This document shows positions 45,001 to 56,479 of a stretch of DNA of 64,000 nt, piece by piece. The DNA comes from Buxus sempervirens (lineage: Eukaryota; Streptophyta; Magnoliopsida; Buxales; Buxaceae). Location: positions 11,650,858-11,714,857 of the forward strand of contig OX387190.1 of assembly GCA_947561395.2 (NCBI GenBank), written 5' to 3'. Below the pieces are notes generated by a model. The model worked only from the letters and a program-made list of their open reading frames with translations. It searched no databases and was not told where the DNA came from. The position numbers and the translations under genes are program-made. The first letter of the stretch is position 1. Each line of letters starts with the position of its first letter.

Positions 45001-47024
45001 TTCTGGGCTGAAGCTATAAATACTGCCTGTTATATAAGTAACAGAGTTTATGTCAGATCTGGGTGGAAACAAACTCCTTATGAAATCTGGAAAGGAAAAC
45101 AGTCAAATTTGAAATATTTTAGAGTTTTTGGAAGTAAATGTTATATCTTAAGGGACAGAGAAAATCTAGGAAAATTTGATTCTAGAAGTGATGAAGGAAT
45201 TTTTTTAGGATATTCTTCTTCAAGTAGAGCTTACAGAGTTTTTAACTTGCAAAAATCTGTTGTAATGGAGTCTATTAATGTGTTAATAGATGATGAAGGA
45301 ATTGACTGTGAATTTTTGCAGGTTGTAGATGAAGAGGATGAAATCAGAGATGCTTCCTCAAGAAATGAAATTGTTCCTCTGACAAAAACTCTCAAAGATC
45401 ACCCAACTGAGCAAATTGTTGGAAATATTTCAGATGGAATAAGAACAAGACATCAATTACATAATGAGGTAAGATTTTCCTCTTATCTATCTCAATTTGA
45501 GCCAAAATCTTATAAAGATGCCTTGTTAGATGAATCTTGGTTAAATGCTATGCATGAAGAACTAAACCAATTTACTAGAAATAATGTATGGGAATTGGTT
45601 GAAAGACCCTCTAATCTGAATGTGATAGGAACCAAATGGATTTTTAAGAACAAATCTGATGAAAATGGAGTTGTAACCAGAAATAAAGCTAGGCTTGTTG
45701 CTCAGGGATACACTCAAGTAGAAGGAATAGATTTTGATGAAACCTTTGCTCCTGTAGCTAGGTTAGAGTCAATCAGATTACTTTTGTTTATTGCATGCTA
45801 TTTGAAGTTTAAACTGTTTCAAATGGATGTTAAGAGTGCATTCTTGAATGGATATCTGAATGAAGAGGTTTATGTAGAGCAACCTAAAGGATTTGAGGAC
45901 TCAAATCATCCTAAACATGTTTATAAGCTGAACAAAGCCTTGTATGGACTCAAACAAGCTCCTAGAGCTTGGTATGAGAGACTCACCTCATTCTTACTTG
46001 AATCTGGATTTATGAGAGGAAATGTAGATAAAACTCTGTTTATTCAAAGAGAGTCCAAGCATATTTTAATTGCTCAAATCTATGTTGATGACATAGTGTT
46101 TGGATCCACTTCTGAAAATCATGCTCACTCTTTTGGAGACTTAATGAAGAGTGAATTTGAGATGAGTATGATGGGTGAACTGAATTTTTTCTTAGGACTT
46201 CAGATTTATCAATCTCAACAAGGGATTTTTTTTCTCAAGCGAAATATGCTAGAAATCTAGTCAAGAGATTCAGTTTAACTCATGCAAAACATGCTAGGAC
46301 TTCTATGAGTACTAGCTTAAAGCTTGGAAAAGATGAATCTGGGAAGGATATAGACCCTACCTTGTACAGAGGAATGATTGGAAGTCTTCTGTACTTAACA
46401 GCAAGTAGACCTGATGTAAGTTTTAGTGTTGGAGTTTGTGCAAGATATCAGGCTAATCCTAAAGAATCTCATCTAAATGCTGTGAAAAGGATTATAAAGT
46501 ATGTTAATAGAACTGTTGATCTGGGAATTTGGTTCTCCAAAGAGACTAACCCATATCTTACTAGATACACTGATGTTGATTGGGCTGGGTGTATGGATGA
46601 TAGAAAAAGCACCTCTGGTGGTTGCTTTTATATGGGTAATAACCTCATTGCTTGGTTAAGCAAAAAGCAAAACTCAGTTTTACTGAGTACAGCTGAAGCA
46701 GAGTACATTGCTGCAGGAAGCAGTTGTACTCAACTAATTTGGATGAAACATATGTTATCTGATTATGGTTTAGATCAGGACGAAATGATTCTCTTCTGTG
46801 ACAATCAAAGTGCCATAAACATTTCCAAAAATCCTGTTCAACACTCAAGGACTAAACATATAGACATCAGGCATCACTTTATAAGAGAGTTAATTGAAGA
46901 CAAAACTGTTATGATTGAATATATATCTACTGAAAAACAGTTAGCTGATATTTTCACTAAACCTTTAGATCAGAACAGATTTGAAACTCTTAGGAAATCC
47001 CTAGGAGTATGCTCTCAAAACTGA
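42071..47024 (+). pseudogene. Sirevirus gag-pol polyprotein, disabled
   Basis: Gag starts MDFGKEGGSASRPP with WKARMRAYLKSIDERVW, followed by two zinc knuckles (CX2CX4HX4C, bases 42943-42984 and 43723-43764) with a coiled-coil-like region between. Protease DSG at 44053-44061; integrase zinc motif (LWHRRLGH...CGPC) from about 44420; integrase core to about 45250; RT with YVDD at 46081-46092; RNase H with TDVDWAG and TAEAEY from about 46570; end DIFTKPLDQ...LGVC. Four breaks: a 1-bp frameshift near 42300, TGA at 44323-44325, TGA at 44725-44727, and a frameshift in a T run near 46225. Apart from these the frame is well kept, so loss of function is recent. It normally supplies Gag, protease, integrase, RT and RNase H for copying and insertion. 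Confidence 0.95.
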
Positions 47025-47969
47025 AAATCAGGTTCTGTTTTGAGTTAATTTAGATGTAAAATGATTTACATGTCTGTTCAAAATGAATTTATGTGTTCTT
47101 GATACTAAAATCTAAATTCAGGAAGCTTGAGTCTATGCATATTGACAGAAATGTTGTGTTCTCAACTATCACTTTTGTCTTAAACACCTTTGTGTATTGA
47201 AGTTTATTATGTGTTGAAGCTTGGGATCTATAGGCTATCACCTTTATGAAAAGAAAAGTTTTTGAAATGGCTGCCATAGAGTTTAGAGTGAAAGCCACTG
47301 TAAATCTCAAAAAGAAAAAGAGAAAGAAGGTATATTCTTGGAATGAACTGTAAACTCAGGTTTTTTAAGGGTCAATGCCTTCTACAAAAAGAAAAGAAAA
47401 AGAGATCAGAAAAGGCTACCTATCTCTGATTTGCGAAAGCCACCAAAATGAAGTTTGGGGTATGTCTATACTTTCCAAGTATGATTACACTAAAATAGCC
47501 TTCCATATGTATAAAGTGTAACAGTCAAAAATACTTCACACACTACACAAGCAATGTTTCATTAATATGCGTGTGTGCTCAATATCTTGAAGAAAATTTA
47601 TAGTATGAGAAACCATGAAGGAAATTTTGGTCATAGATATGAAATGTGTCACATCTGAATTAACCTTGATAGGTTCTTCAAGATCAGTTTTGTGATAAGT
47701 ACTTCTTAGATTGAATAAAAGTTGATTATCTGAATGATTTTTAGTTTAGTTAAAATCTTAGCTTTGTGTTTAGAGGTATGAGTTTTTCATGAAGAATGGT
47801 TCAAACTCTTTTTATAAATTTTTGCCTTGTGAGTGTGTTTTTTTCTTGTTTGTGCATGTGCACCTTCTACGTCGCTAGAAGCGTGCCGGTAGCCTTCTCC
47901 TTTCTTCATGCTTTGGCACCTGCCCTGTTAGACGTCACTGGATGCACGCTAGCAGCGTGTTCTGTTTGT
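47025..47969 (+). other. Copia spacer between pol and extra ORF
   Basis: No supported coding frame. The last 110 bp carry dyads CGCTAGAAGCG (47873-47883) and ACGCTAGCAGCGT (47946-47958), resembling GCTAGCAGC and GCTGGCAGCG motifs of the element's own LTR promoter. Confidence 0.6.
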
Positions 47970-47979
47970 CTATAAAAAG
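47970..47979 (+). promoter_or_regulatory. Candidate internal TATA box for the extra ORF
   Basis: CTATAAAAAG 12 bp after the GCTAGCAGC dyad and about 310 bp before the ORF start. A donor-like TTCAG|GTAAAAA is at about 48100. No transcript evidence. Confidence 0.5.
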
Positions 47980-48277
47980 TGAAAATCTGTTTCACTTTTT
48001 ACCTTTGTTTTTTTTTCTTGTCTGCCGTGCTTCTCGCTCCTCGTGTCGTGCTCATTCTGTGCCTCCGTGCTTACCTTCCTTCACCGTGTCCACTGTTCAG
48101 GTAAAAATTTTTTTTACTGTCTTCGTCTTGCTTTTTCATTTTTTTTCTTCCTATTTCTATGTTCTTCTCTCGTTCTTCTTAGTTAGGGTTTGGAAGTTTG
48201 TTCTGCCATTAGGGCATTGTCGAGCTTTGCTTGTGTTCTTCTCTCTCGTCTATTTTTTTTTCTGTTTTTGTTTCATC

Positions 48278-49552
48278 ATGCCTCCCAAGAAGAAGTCTAG
48301 AACTGATTCTCCTTCCACCTCTTCTCCACTAGTAAGAACCTCACCGGTTGTCTCTTCTGCACCGGTGAGACCCCCTTCCCCTTCTCATTCCTCTGAACCA
48401 TTCATTGGAAATGGTTTATCTGATTTTAATGAGTTCTTCAAGCACAGGCCACTCCTTCTGGAAAGGGCCATTAAGCTTGATTCCTTTTCTGAATCTCCTC
48501 TCTTCTCATTGTTTTCGGAAAATGGTTGGAAAAAATTTGCTTTGATAAGTGGTTTTGCATATCCTGACCTGGTTCGAGAATTCTATTTGAACCTCCACCA
48601 TCTTCATCTGGCCAATCAAGGCTTTGTCAAAGCATATGTCAGGGGCATCTCTTTCAACTTCTCGAAAGAGCTTATCTCATCTCTTCTAGAACTGCCCCTT
48701 GTTGATTCTCCCTCCTTTGACTTCTTTGATTCTCACTCTGATCCTCCCATGGAGTCCATCATTCCTTCCCTTATTGTTCAGGGTGCTCCCACCTCCATAA
48801 AAAATAAGCCCAACTATCTTCCTCATGGTTCTCTTCAAGATCTTCTCCGGATCTTGAATCTGTTTATCTGTGCTTCTTTGGTTCCCTCATATCATCATTC
48901 TGAGATTTCTCACTCTAGAGCTAGACTCATTCATGCTATCTGGAACAGAGACAGTGTCTGTCTTCCGTCAATCATCTTCAATCAAATCCTTCAGTCTCGG
49001 AATTTAAAATCCAAGACTGCTGCTCTTCCATTTGGGATTTTTATCTCATTCTTGTGCATTCATCAGGGGGTCCTCCCTGATCCTGTAGAAATGGTTCTTC
49101 ATCCTAAACCTCCCATTGATGACTCCACTCTCACCCGAAGCAAACAAGCAAATCCTTTTCGGTTGGCTTCTTCAGAGCCTTCCTCTTCTCTCTCCTCCTT
49201 GTCCGGTTCGGATGCTAAGGCAATCCTGGACAAGTTGAACTCCATGCAAGCCTCCCAGGAGGCTTTCAATTCTGAGGTTAGGGCTCACATGCTGATGAGC
49301 ATGTTCAAATCAGAGACCCAGGAGAAGCTTGCAAAGGATGTTGACTTTGCTTGTGGCGAGGTGCAAAGGGATGTTGCTGCTCATAAACAAATGCAAAACG
49401 AAGCTGATCATTTTCTAGGCAGCATTCGAAGAACTCAGCTGGAGATGGATCACAAGCTCTGTTGGTTGCACTCCCGGTCCCAAGATGCTTATCGGCATTA
49501 CTCCAAAACTTGGGATCCGAAACCTCCTTCCAGAAAGGGGGAGTCATTTTGA
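48278..49552 (+). CDS. Extra ORF in env position, plant transposon-protein-like, 424 aa
   Basis: Start ATG 48278 gives MPPKKKSRTD, a basic nuclear-signal-like start. The frame is open back to 47942, but that part is T-rich and reads as repeated hydrophobic stretches, so I treat it as leader. Ser/Pro-rich to about residue 45. Residues about 50-260 (HRPLLLERAIKLDSF, PDLVREFYLNLHHLH, YVRGISFNFSKELISSLLEL) resemble the 'putative plant transposon protein' domain (Pfam Transposase_32 type, from memory). The C-terminal 120 residues look like coiled coil (LDKLNSMQASQEAF...), with no membrane segment. Intact while pol is broken. Sireviruses often carry an env-like ORF here, but this one lacks envelope features. 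Role unknown; nuclear or RNA/DNA-binding is a guess. Confidence 0.75.
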   Translation: MPPKKKSRTDSPSTSSPLVRTSPVVSSAPVRPPSPSHSSEPFIGNGLSDFNEFFKHRPLLLERAIKLDSFSESPLFSLFSENGWKKFALISGFAYPDLVREFYLNLHHLHLANQGFVKAYVRGISFNFSKELISSLLELPLVDSPSFDFFDSHSDPPMESIIPSLIVQGAPTSIKNKPNYLPHGSLQDLLRILNLFICASLVPSYHHSEISHSRARLIHAIWNRDSVCLPSIIFNQILQSRNLKSKTAALPFGIFISFLCIHQGVLPDPVEMVLHPKPPIDDSTLTRSKQANPFRLASSEPSSSLSSLSGSDAKAILDKLNSMQASQEAFNSEVRAHMLMSMFKSETQEKLAKDVDFACGEVQRDVAAHKQMQNEADHFLGSIRRTQLEMDHKLCWLHSRSQDAYRHYSKTWDPKPPSRKGESF

Positions 49553-49871
49553 TGATGTTGCTGCTGGTGCTGGTTGCTGGTTGATGGTTGCTGGTTGAGG
49601 ATCATCAAGTTGTTTTTTGTTGTTTGTTCTGTTGGTCTGTGTTTTTTTTGGTTGGTCTTTGGGGTTTCTGGACGTAGGTTTATGGGGGAGTTTTTTGTTT
49701 GGCTGAATGTGTATATATTTGCTGAACACTGTATATTTCGTCTGAATACTGTATATTTTCTCTGAACATGAATGAAATTCTGAATTCTCTCTTATCATGG
49801 TGTTTTGAATGTTTAAATGGAATTCTGAATTTGATAACAAGAACTGTTGTAAGTTTGTTGTCAGGAATTTG
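49553..49871 (+). other. Copia 3' untranslated region
   Basis: No coding frame. T/G-rich. Confidence 0.5.
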
Positions 49872-49884
49872 CCAAGGGGGAGAT
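49872..49884 (+). promoter_or_regulatory. Polypurine tract of the copia element
   Basis: CCAAGGGGGAGAT directly before the 3' LTR; the usual copia plus-strand primer form. Confidence 0.9.
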
Positions 49885-51165
49885 TGTAAGTGTGAAAACT
49901 CACACTCCTTATATGGCAAATGTTTGACAAATTATATCCTCTAATAATCTTCAAGATGTGCAGAATCAAAATATAAATTCTATGAATTTTGTAAAGAGGA
50001 AAGTGAGGCTGCCACACAGCTACCACGCCGCTGGTAGCTCAAGGAAATCTAAAAGAAGAACATTTCGTAAAGGCACTTGCAATGAAGAACGCCTCTGCCA
50101 CTCCGCTGGCAGCGCATAAGTGAGATAGCACTTTGAAAGTAAAGCACGCGTACCAGCTTCGTAAGGCGACGCCGACACGCTGCTGGTAGCGCAGAGCAAG
50201 ATTGAAGATCTACAAATCAGCTGTGCACATGCCGCGTTCCCTCCCGCTAGCAGCTCGCTGGCAGCGCGCCCTTAACTGGGTCTTTTGGATTTGAGCGGGA
50301 TTTGAGTTCGCTACCAGCCGTCTACTCCGATCGCACCACGACGCCACCAGCGCTCGACGCGATCTGAGATTTCTTCTTTAAATAGACGAGCTGTATTCTT
50401 TTTGAAATGACTTTTTCTTTTGATTAATCTGTTGTGGATCTTGAGGTGTTCGAGATTCATTCAATTGATCTTTAGAGAGTCGGTGATCGAGTGAGGGGCA
50501 GATCTGAGAGAGATCACCTGGAATTGGAGATAGAGGATTCTTCTTCGGTTCAGAACTTCACTTGATCGTGAGATCTCCTGGATTGGTGATCGACCTTGTT
50601 TGATGCATAGGTGGATTCCTATTGCATTGGATCGTCTCAGTGGACTCTGAGGTGATTGTCACGATCTGGATTGATCGTGAGTTGCAGCTTGTGGATTCAA
50701 GCTGTGTTGCAGTTCGTGGATTCGAACTGTGGATCTGGATTGATCGTCTCTTGCAGCTTGTGGATTCAAGCTGTGTTGCAGTTCGTGGATTCGAACTGTG
50801 GATCTGGATTGATCGTCTCTTGCAGCTTGTGGATTCAAGCTGTGTTGCAGTTCGTGGATTCGAGCTGTGGATCTGGATAGATCGTGATTTGCAACCTGTG
50901 GATTCAGGTTGTGCTACAGTTCATGGATTCGAGCTGTGGATTGCTGTTGAGTGAGTTCAATTGTAAAGGTTAAGTGTGTTTCCCTTTGTAATTGACTTTC
51001 ATTCAATAGTGGAGTTTCTAAGGGTTAGTCGCCTCATATAGACTCGAGGTTTTTCCTGGATCTGGATTCAGGTTTCCTCGTATAATCTCTGTGTATTGCT
51101 TCCGCATTGCTAAGTTTTTAATTGTTGTAGATCGTGGACCTTTAGAGTAGTCCTCTACTCTTTCA
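49885..51165 (+). repeat. Copia 3' LTR
   Basis: 1,281 bp, TGTAAGTGTG...CTCTTTCA. It exceeds the net 5' LTR by 69 bp, which is one hairpin repeat unit. Likely TATA box TTTAAATAGA at 50378-50387. Confidence 0.96.
50663..50938 (+). repeat. 69-bp hairpin units, four copies, copia 3' LTR
   Basis: Units at 50663, 50732, 50801 and 50870. Each has two TGGATT-loop hairpins. In the last unit the first stem changes to AACCTG/CAGGTT, a paired substitution. The in-frame 23-residue peptide repeat is a by-product of the unit length, not evidence of a gene. Confidence 0.93.
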
Positions 51166-51905
51166 CTATCAGAGTGCGGAAACAAGTATGTGCAGAAGTA
51201 TAGTCTAAAATCCTCAAATATACATTAAAGTTAATCATCAATCATTAATATCAAAGTCTGGCAAAATAAAATGGTTACTATCTCTCTCATCTCTCTAGTA
51301 CATCAAATCCAAATGAATAATAGTCTAATCAAAAGTACTAAGTCTATATCAATCATCCACCTCAGACAATATCCGGGTAAAAGTAATCCTCCGGTGTATA
51401 CTCAGCTACCTCTCCCTAGAAATCACTAAGATCCCCTTCTCGCGTATCAGCTAAAAAATGAAATAAAAGTAGGGTGAGATACGAATATCCCAGTAGGTAA
51501 CACATGCATGATTAAACAGTTAATATAAGTAAAGTAACAGTTCATGCACGACTAAGCAATATCGACTAATCAGGCTCGTATAATCATTCGTATCATTCAT
51601 GAATACAAAACAGTATAAGAAACAGTTCTAGAGATGAATTCCAGCAAGTTTTAATATAAGAATCCAATATCAAAATCAATAACATAATTCATACTTTGCT
51701 AGGATGTACTAAACAGTCACATTCGATCAATATCTCAATCACATGCCTCCAGCATGTATTCAATAATAAGAACAAGTGTTTGTAATTTCAGTGTCATTGT
51801 AGGACTCACAAAGATAGATAAACCTTTGAGATGATTCTCAACCAATCGCTATACCACCGTGCAGCTTAGACAAGAGCCGTAGTCACTGACTTATTGCACA
51901 GTACC

Positions 51906-54237
51906 TGTAAAACCCCGAATTTTCCTTAAATAATAAATTAAATTAGTAAATAATATTATTGAGAGTTAGGATTGATGGAAATATTTTATTATTGTAGGGG
52001 GTGATCAATTTAGCGGAGATCCAGAATTAGATGCAGATCTGACCGTCCGATCATGAGATATCGAGGTATGTATTCTAATTGGGCAAGGTGTATAGGAGAG
52101 TTTGCATGGGAGATGCATGGGATCAGAAAGTATATATAGGTATAAAATAACCTAAATCGTATACCTTGTATTGTCGCTCGTATCATTCAGCCGCAAGCGA
52201 CGAACATTGAACGACCAAGAAGAGAAGAAGAAGAAGAAGGGAGGAAGACCAGGTTACCTTGCTCTGAGTGTTGCTTTGCAACTGTAGAGAGATTGGAGGG
52301 TTGCTATTCAGAAGAGAAGGAGAGGAACGCACGAATAAGAGGTAGGTGACACCGTTTTGCTTTCAGAAATTGGATTTTCCTTCGTTTAATCGCAAACGCA
52401 TGTTTCTATTATATGTATTGGTGTATTTAGCTAGATAAGCATGTTATAAATACATTAGAATGAGTTTAGACGAGAAAAATCATGATTTAGAACTGTTTCT
52501 GCTTGATTTTGTATGACCGCCGATCTCGACTGTACTCGGTGATCATCGGCGCTAGTTATAAAATTTAGGATGCCGAAAACCGCGAAACGACGGACCGCGG
52601 GCGCTCGAAATTGAACTGCCGCTGACTAGGGACCGCCAAGGCGATCTTGAGCGATCCTAGGCGCTCTAAGCAGAAATTCCAGATTTTCATAATTTCAAAC
52701 CTAAATCAATTCTAAACTATTTTTAGACAATTTTAATGATTAATTAAGGTATTTTAAGACCAAAATAAACTATCTAAATCCCTGTTTTACAGAAAAATAA
52801 ATTAGGGAGATATTTAGGACATTAGTTGCCAAGTTTCAAAGGTAATTGAGAAATGTGATTTTGGAAAAGCCTAACTACACTTTGATTATCAAAACACCTC
52901 TAAATGACATTATAAACCAGAATACATTCTAAAGAGAATTCAGAATTCAGATGAATGAATATTAAAGTAAATGTACAAATATAATCATTATATGCCGCTA
53001 GGCACCAAACCTTATAGAAATATGATACTTTAGGGAATTCTTGGAGTCTAGTGGGCATAGCTGGTTATGGATCCATAGTCGTGGCTAGAGAGCTGAGGGA
53101 TATGTCATTTGGGTTGAGTTACTCCTATATGCGACGTGCTTCCTTTGCAAGTTAGTTTGTCTGGGAAGGTCCTATGTCTGGAGGGACACCCCGGTGAGCC
53201 GCTGGTGATTCCCTGTACATGTGGATAAGCGACCATCTCCATGTATTGATTCTGGTGCTGCATGCTGGTGGTACATGCCAACTCTGATGGGTACGTGTGC
53301 AATAAGTCGGTGACTACGGCTCTTGTCTAAGCTGCACTGCATGGGACTTGAGTATTATTAGTAGCATTGCTCCTAAGTCGCACGGTGGTATAGCAATTGG
53401 TTGAGAATCATCTCAAAAGGTTTATCTATCTTTGTGAGTCCTACAATGACACTGAAATCATAACACATGGTATTATTATTGTATACATGCGGAAGGCATG
53501 TGATTGAGATATTGGTCGGATGTGACTGCTTAGTACATCCTGGCAATGTGTGAATTATGTTACTGATTTGACTATTGTATTCTCATATTAAACTTGCTGA
53601 AGTTCATTTCTAGAATTGTTTATCAAACTGTTTTGTGTTCATGAATAGTATAAATGATTATGCGAGCCTGATTAGTCGATGTTGCTTAATCGTGCATGAA
53701 CTGTTACTTTACTTATATTAACTGTTTAATCATGCATGTGTTACCTATTGGGATATTCGTATCTCACCCTATTTTTATTCCATTTTTCCAGCTGATACGC
53801 GAGAGGGGGATCTCTTAGACTTCCAGGGAGAGATAGCTGAGTATTCACCGGAGGATTACTATTATCCAGATCTTGTCTGAGGTGGATTATTGCTATAGAC
53901 TTAGTACATTTGATTGGACTATTATTATGTATTGAGAGATGAGAGAGATAGTACCCAGTTATTTTACCAGACTTTGATATTCCTGATTGATGGTCAAGTT
54001 TTATGTTCAGTTGAGGATTTTGATCTACACTTCCGCACATACTTGTTTCCGCAACTCTGATAGTATAATAAGAGAATGGATTTTAAATTCTTTGGTCTGG
54101 TATGTTATTGATGTTGTATTTGATATGGGCCAGTAACACCTCGGATTTGGTTGTTGAACTAAATAGGGGTTGTTACAGTAGTGATCCGGGTTCGGGTTGG
54201 GTGCCGGTTTGCACTGACCCGGGTTCGGGGCGTTACA
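51906..54237 (+). mobile_element. Family B solo LTR B7
   Basis: Starts TGTAAAACCCCGAATTTTCC, ends CCGGGTTCGGGGCGTTACA. TSD GTACC is perfect (51901-51905, 54238-54242). TATA TATATATAGG at 52131-52140, A/G-rich leader at about 52215-52245, donor-like AGAG|GTAGGTGAC at 52342-52343, CpG-rich patch at about 52515-52670, acceptor CATTTTTCCAG at 53790-53791 (intron 1,450 bp), then a frame ADTREGDLLDFQGEIAEY ending at TGA 53878-53880. Best-preserved family B copy here. Confidence 0.94.
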
Positions 54238-56204
54238 GTACCCATCAGAGTTGGCATGTATCACCAGCATGCAGTACCAGAATCAATACATGGAGATGGT
54301 CGCTTATCCACATGTACAGGGAATCACCAGCGGCTCATCGGGGTATCCCTCCAGACATAGGACCTTCCCAGACAAACTAACTTGCAAAGGAAGCGCGTCG
54401 CACAAGAGAGAAACTCAACCCAAATGACATATCCCTCAGCTATCTAGCAACAACTATGGATCCATAACCAGCTATGCCCACTACACTCCAAAATTCCCTA
54501 AAATATAATATTTCTATAAGGGTTGGTGCCTAGCGGCATATAAAGGTTAAATCTGTCAATTACTTCAATATTCGGTCATCTGAGTTCTGAATTCTCTTTA
54601 TAAAGTTTTCTGGTTTATAGTGTCATTTAGAGTTGTTTTGATAATCAAATAATAGTTAGGTTTTCCAAAAACTAGATTTCTTAATTACTTTCAAAGTTTG
54701 GCAACTAATGTCCTAAATATCCTCCTAATTTATTTTTCTGTAAAACAGGGTATTAGATAATTTATTTTGGTCTTAAAACATCTTAATTAATCATTAAAAT
54801 TGTCTAAAAATAGTTTAGAATTGAATTAGGGTTTGAAATTACGAAAATCTGCAAAATCTGAACAGAGCGCCTAGGATTGCTCAGAATCGCCCCAGCGGTC
54901 TGTGGTCGGCGGTAGTTCAAAATAGGACGCCGATGGTATGTCTTCCAGCGATCTTCGGTGGTCTGAGATTTTTAACTAGCGCCGAGGATCGCCAATGATC
55001 GCCGAGTACAGTTGAGGTCGACGGTCATACAAAAACGAATAGAAATAGTTCTAAATCGTGATTTTTCTCGTTCAATCTCATTCTATCATACATATAACAT
55101 TGTTACTAAACAAAATACATCAATAGATCATATAAAAACATGCTCTTGAGATTAAACGAACGTAAATACCAAAAACAAACGAAAACAATGTCACCTACCT
55201 CTTTCGTGCGTATTTCTCCTTCTCTTCTCCAACCAACTATACTCACAAACGTGAGATAATCCCTGGACGATGAAGAACACCAAAAACCAGACCTTTCCTC
55301 CTCCTCCTTCTTCCTCCTCAATCGCTCGGCTTGGTTGTTGCTTGTGGCTATTCAATACGAGTGAAAATACAAAACGTGTAAGATTTAGGTTATGTAATTG
55401 ATATATATACTTCTTGATCCCATGCATCTCACATGCAAACTCTCCTATACACTCTGCCCAATCAGAACACATACTTCGTGTAGCACCCCGGAACCAGGTC
55501 CACCCTTATTTGTTTATAGTGGTTCCTGAGCGCTAGCTTAGGGCCCAAAGTGGGTGAAAATTAACTTAACAACTAACCAGACACAAAAATAACATCCCAA
55601 AATTTTTTCAGAAAAACGGCTATATAACGCCTGTACATACGAGTATGGGCTAAGCCCTCAAACCACAAAAAATCACCTGATAAACACAGTTTATATATCC
55701 ATTAAAAAAACTAAACCATTCGGATATACAACCAAATAAGCTTACTAAGATCACACCCTTTCACTCTCTCATTTACAACATATACAATACCCAAAAATAA
55801 GATCTACAACTATAAAAAATTTGCCTTCTATGGGTCTAGCCGGGGTAGAAATAGTCCTCTGGCCTATATTCGGGATAACCTTCAGCTTCTCCCCCGCTAC
55901 GCGTCTCACTTGCCAGATCTGAAAACAAAACCGGTAAATACAAAAACTCGTGTCAGACAATTGTCTCAGTAAGTAGCATCATGCATGCTAGAAGCAGTTT
56001 TATGCAATTTCAAATATAAATAACATGCTCAATTACAACACGATCAAATCTCATCAATTTCATGCTGAAAATAATTCAAACACAAAGACGCAGTTCATTT
56101 TCAATTAAATCAATATTTCACTATTCAAGATCATACTATTAAACAAATAAAAAGCAGATCAATCCAATTTACAAGATAATCACCCTTTACCCTCTAACCA
56201 AGAT

Positions 56205-56395
56205 TCAAGGTCTAGTGGAGTGATTCTCTACGCTTCCTGACAAATCAAAATAAGCGGAGTGCCCTCTACGCGACCTAACGAATCCAGGTTAACGGAGTGC
56301 CTCTCTACGCTGCCCGATGAAGCAAGGCTAAGCGGAGTGCCCCTCAACGCTACCTATTTATACCAAGTGGAATTCCCTTCCACTTCCCAAATCAT
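56205..56395. repeat. AGCGGAGTG hairpin repeats in LTR B8
   Basis: About five units of (A)GCGGAGTGCCCCTCTACGC type, the last changing to AAGTGG/CCACTT around AATTCCCTT. Stems around GAGTG...CTC loops, variably preserved. Confidence 0.65.
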
Positions 56396-56479
56396 ACGAA
56401 GAACAATTCCATACAAATAAAATAAACTCATACAAATCAATTACTGATAAACAATTTCACAGTTCTGAGCTTCTGGGGT

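Larger units (their letters stand above)
28154..51165 (+). mobile_element. Sirevirus-type Ty1/copia element with extra 3' ORF
   Basis: TSD CTATC is perfect (28149-28153, 51166-51170). Order: 5' LTR (split by the gypsy element 28391-41030), PBS at 42013, broken gag-pol 42071-47024, extra ORF 48278-49552, PPT at about 49872-49884, 3' LTR 49885-51165. Two zinc knuckles, the integrase-before-RT order and the pol C-terminus (HSRTKHIDIRHHFIREL..., DIFTKPLD) fit the Sirevirus lineage, known for an extra ORF after pol. Net 5' LTR is 1,212 bp and 3' LTR 1,281 bp. Confidence 0.93.

Noticed and set aside
47942-48277. Upstream extension of the extra ORF with hydrophobic stretches
   Set aside because: T-rich leader with a TATA box inside it and Phe-rich translation; the basic MPPKKK start fits better. 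A signal peptide reading was considered and not supported.
52150-52341. Exon 1 of LTR B7 as coding, fused to the post-acceptor peptide
   Set aside because: Open for about 60 codons, but no ATG, and indels between B6 and B7 break the frame.
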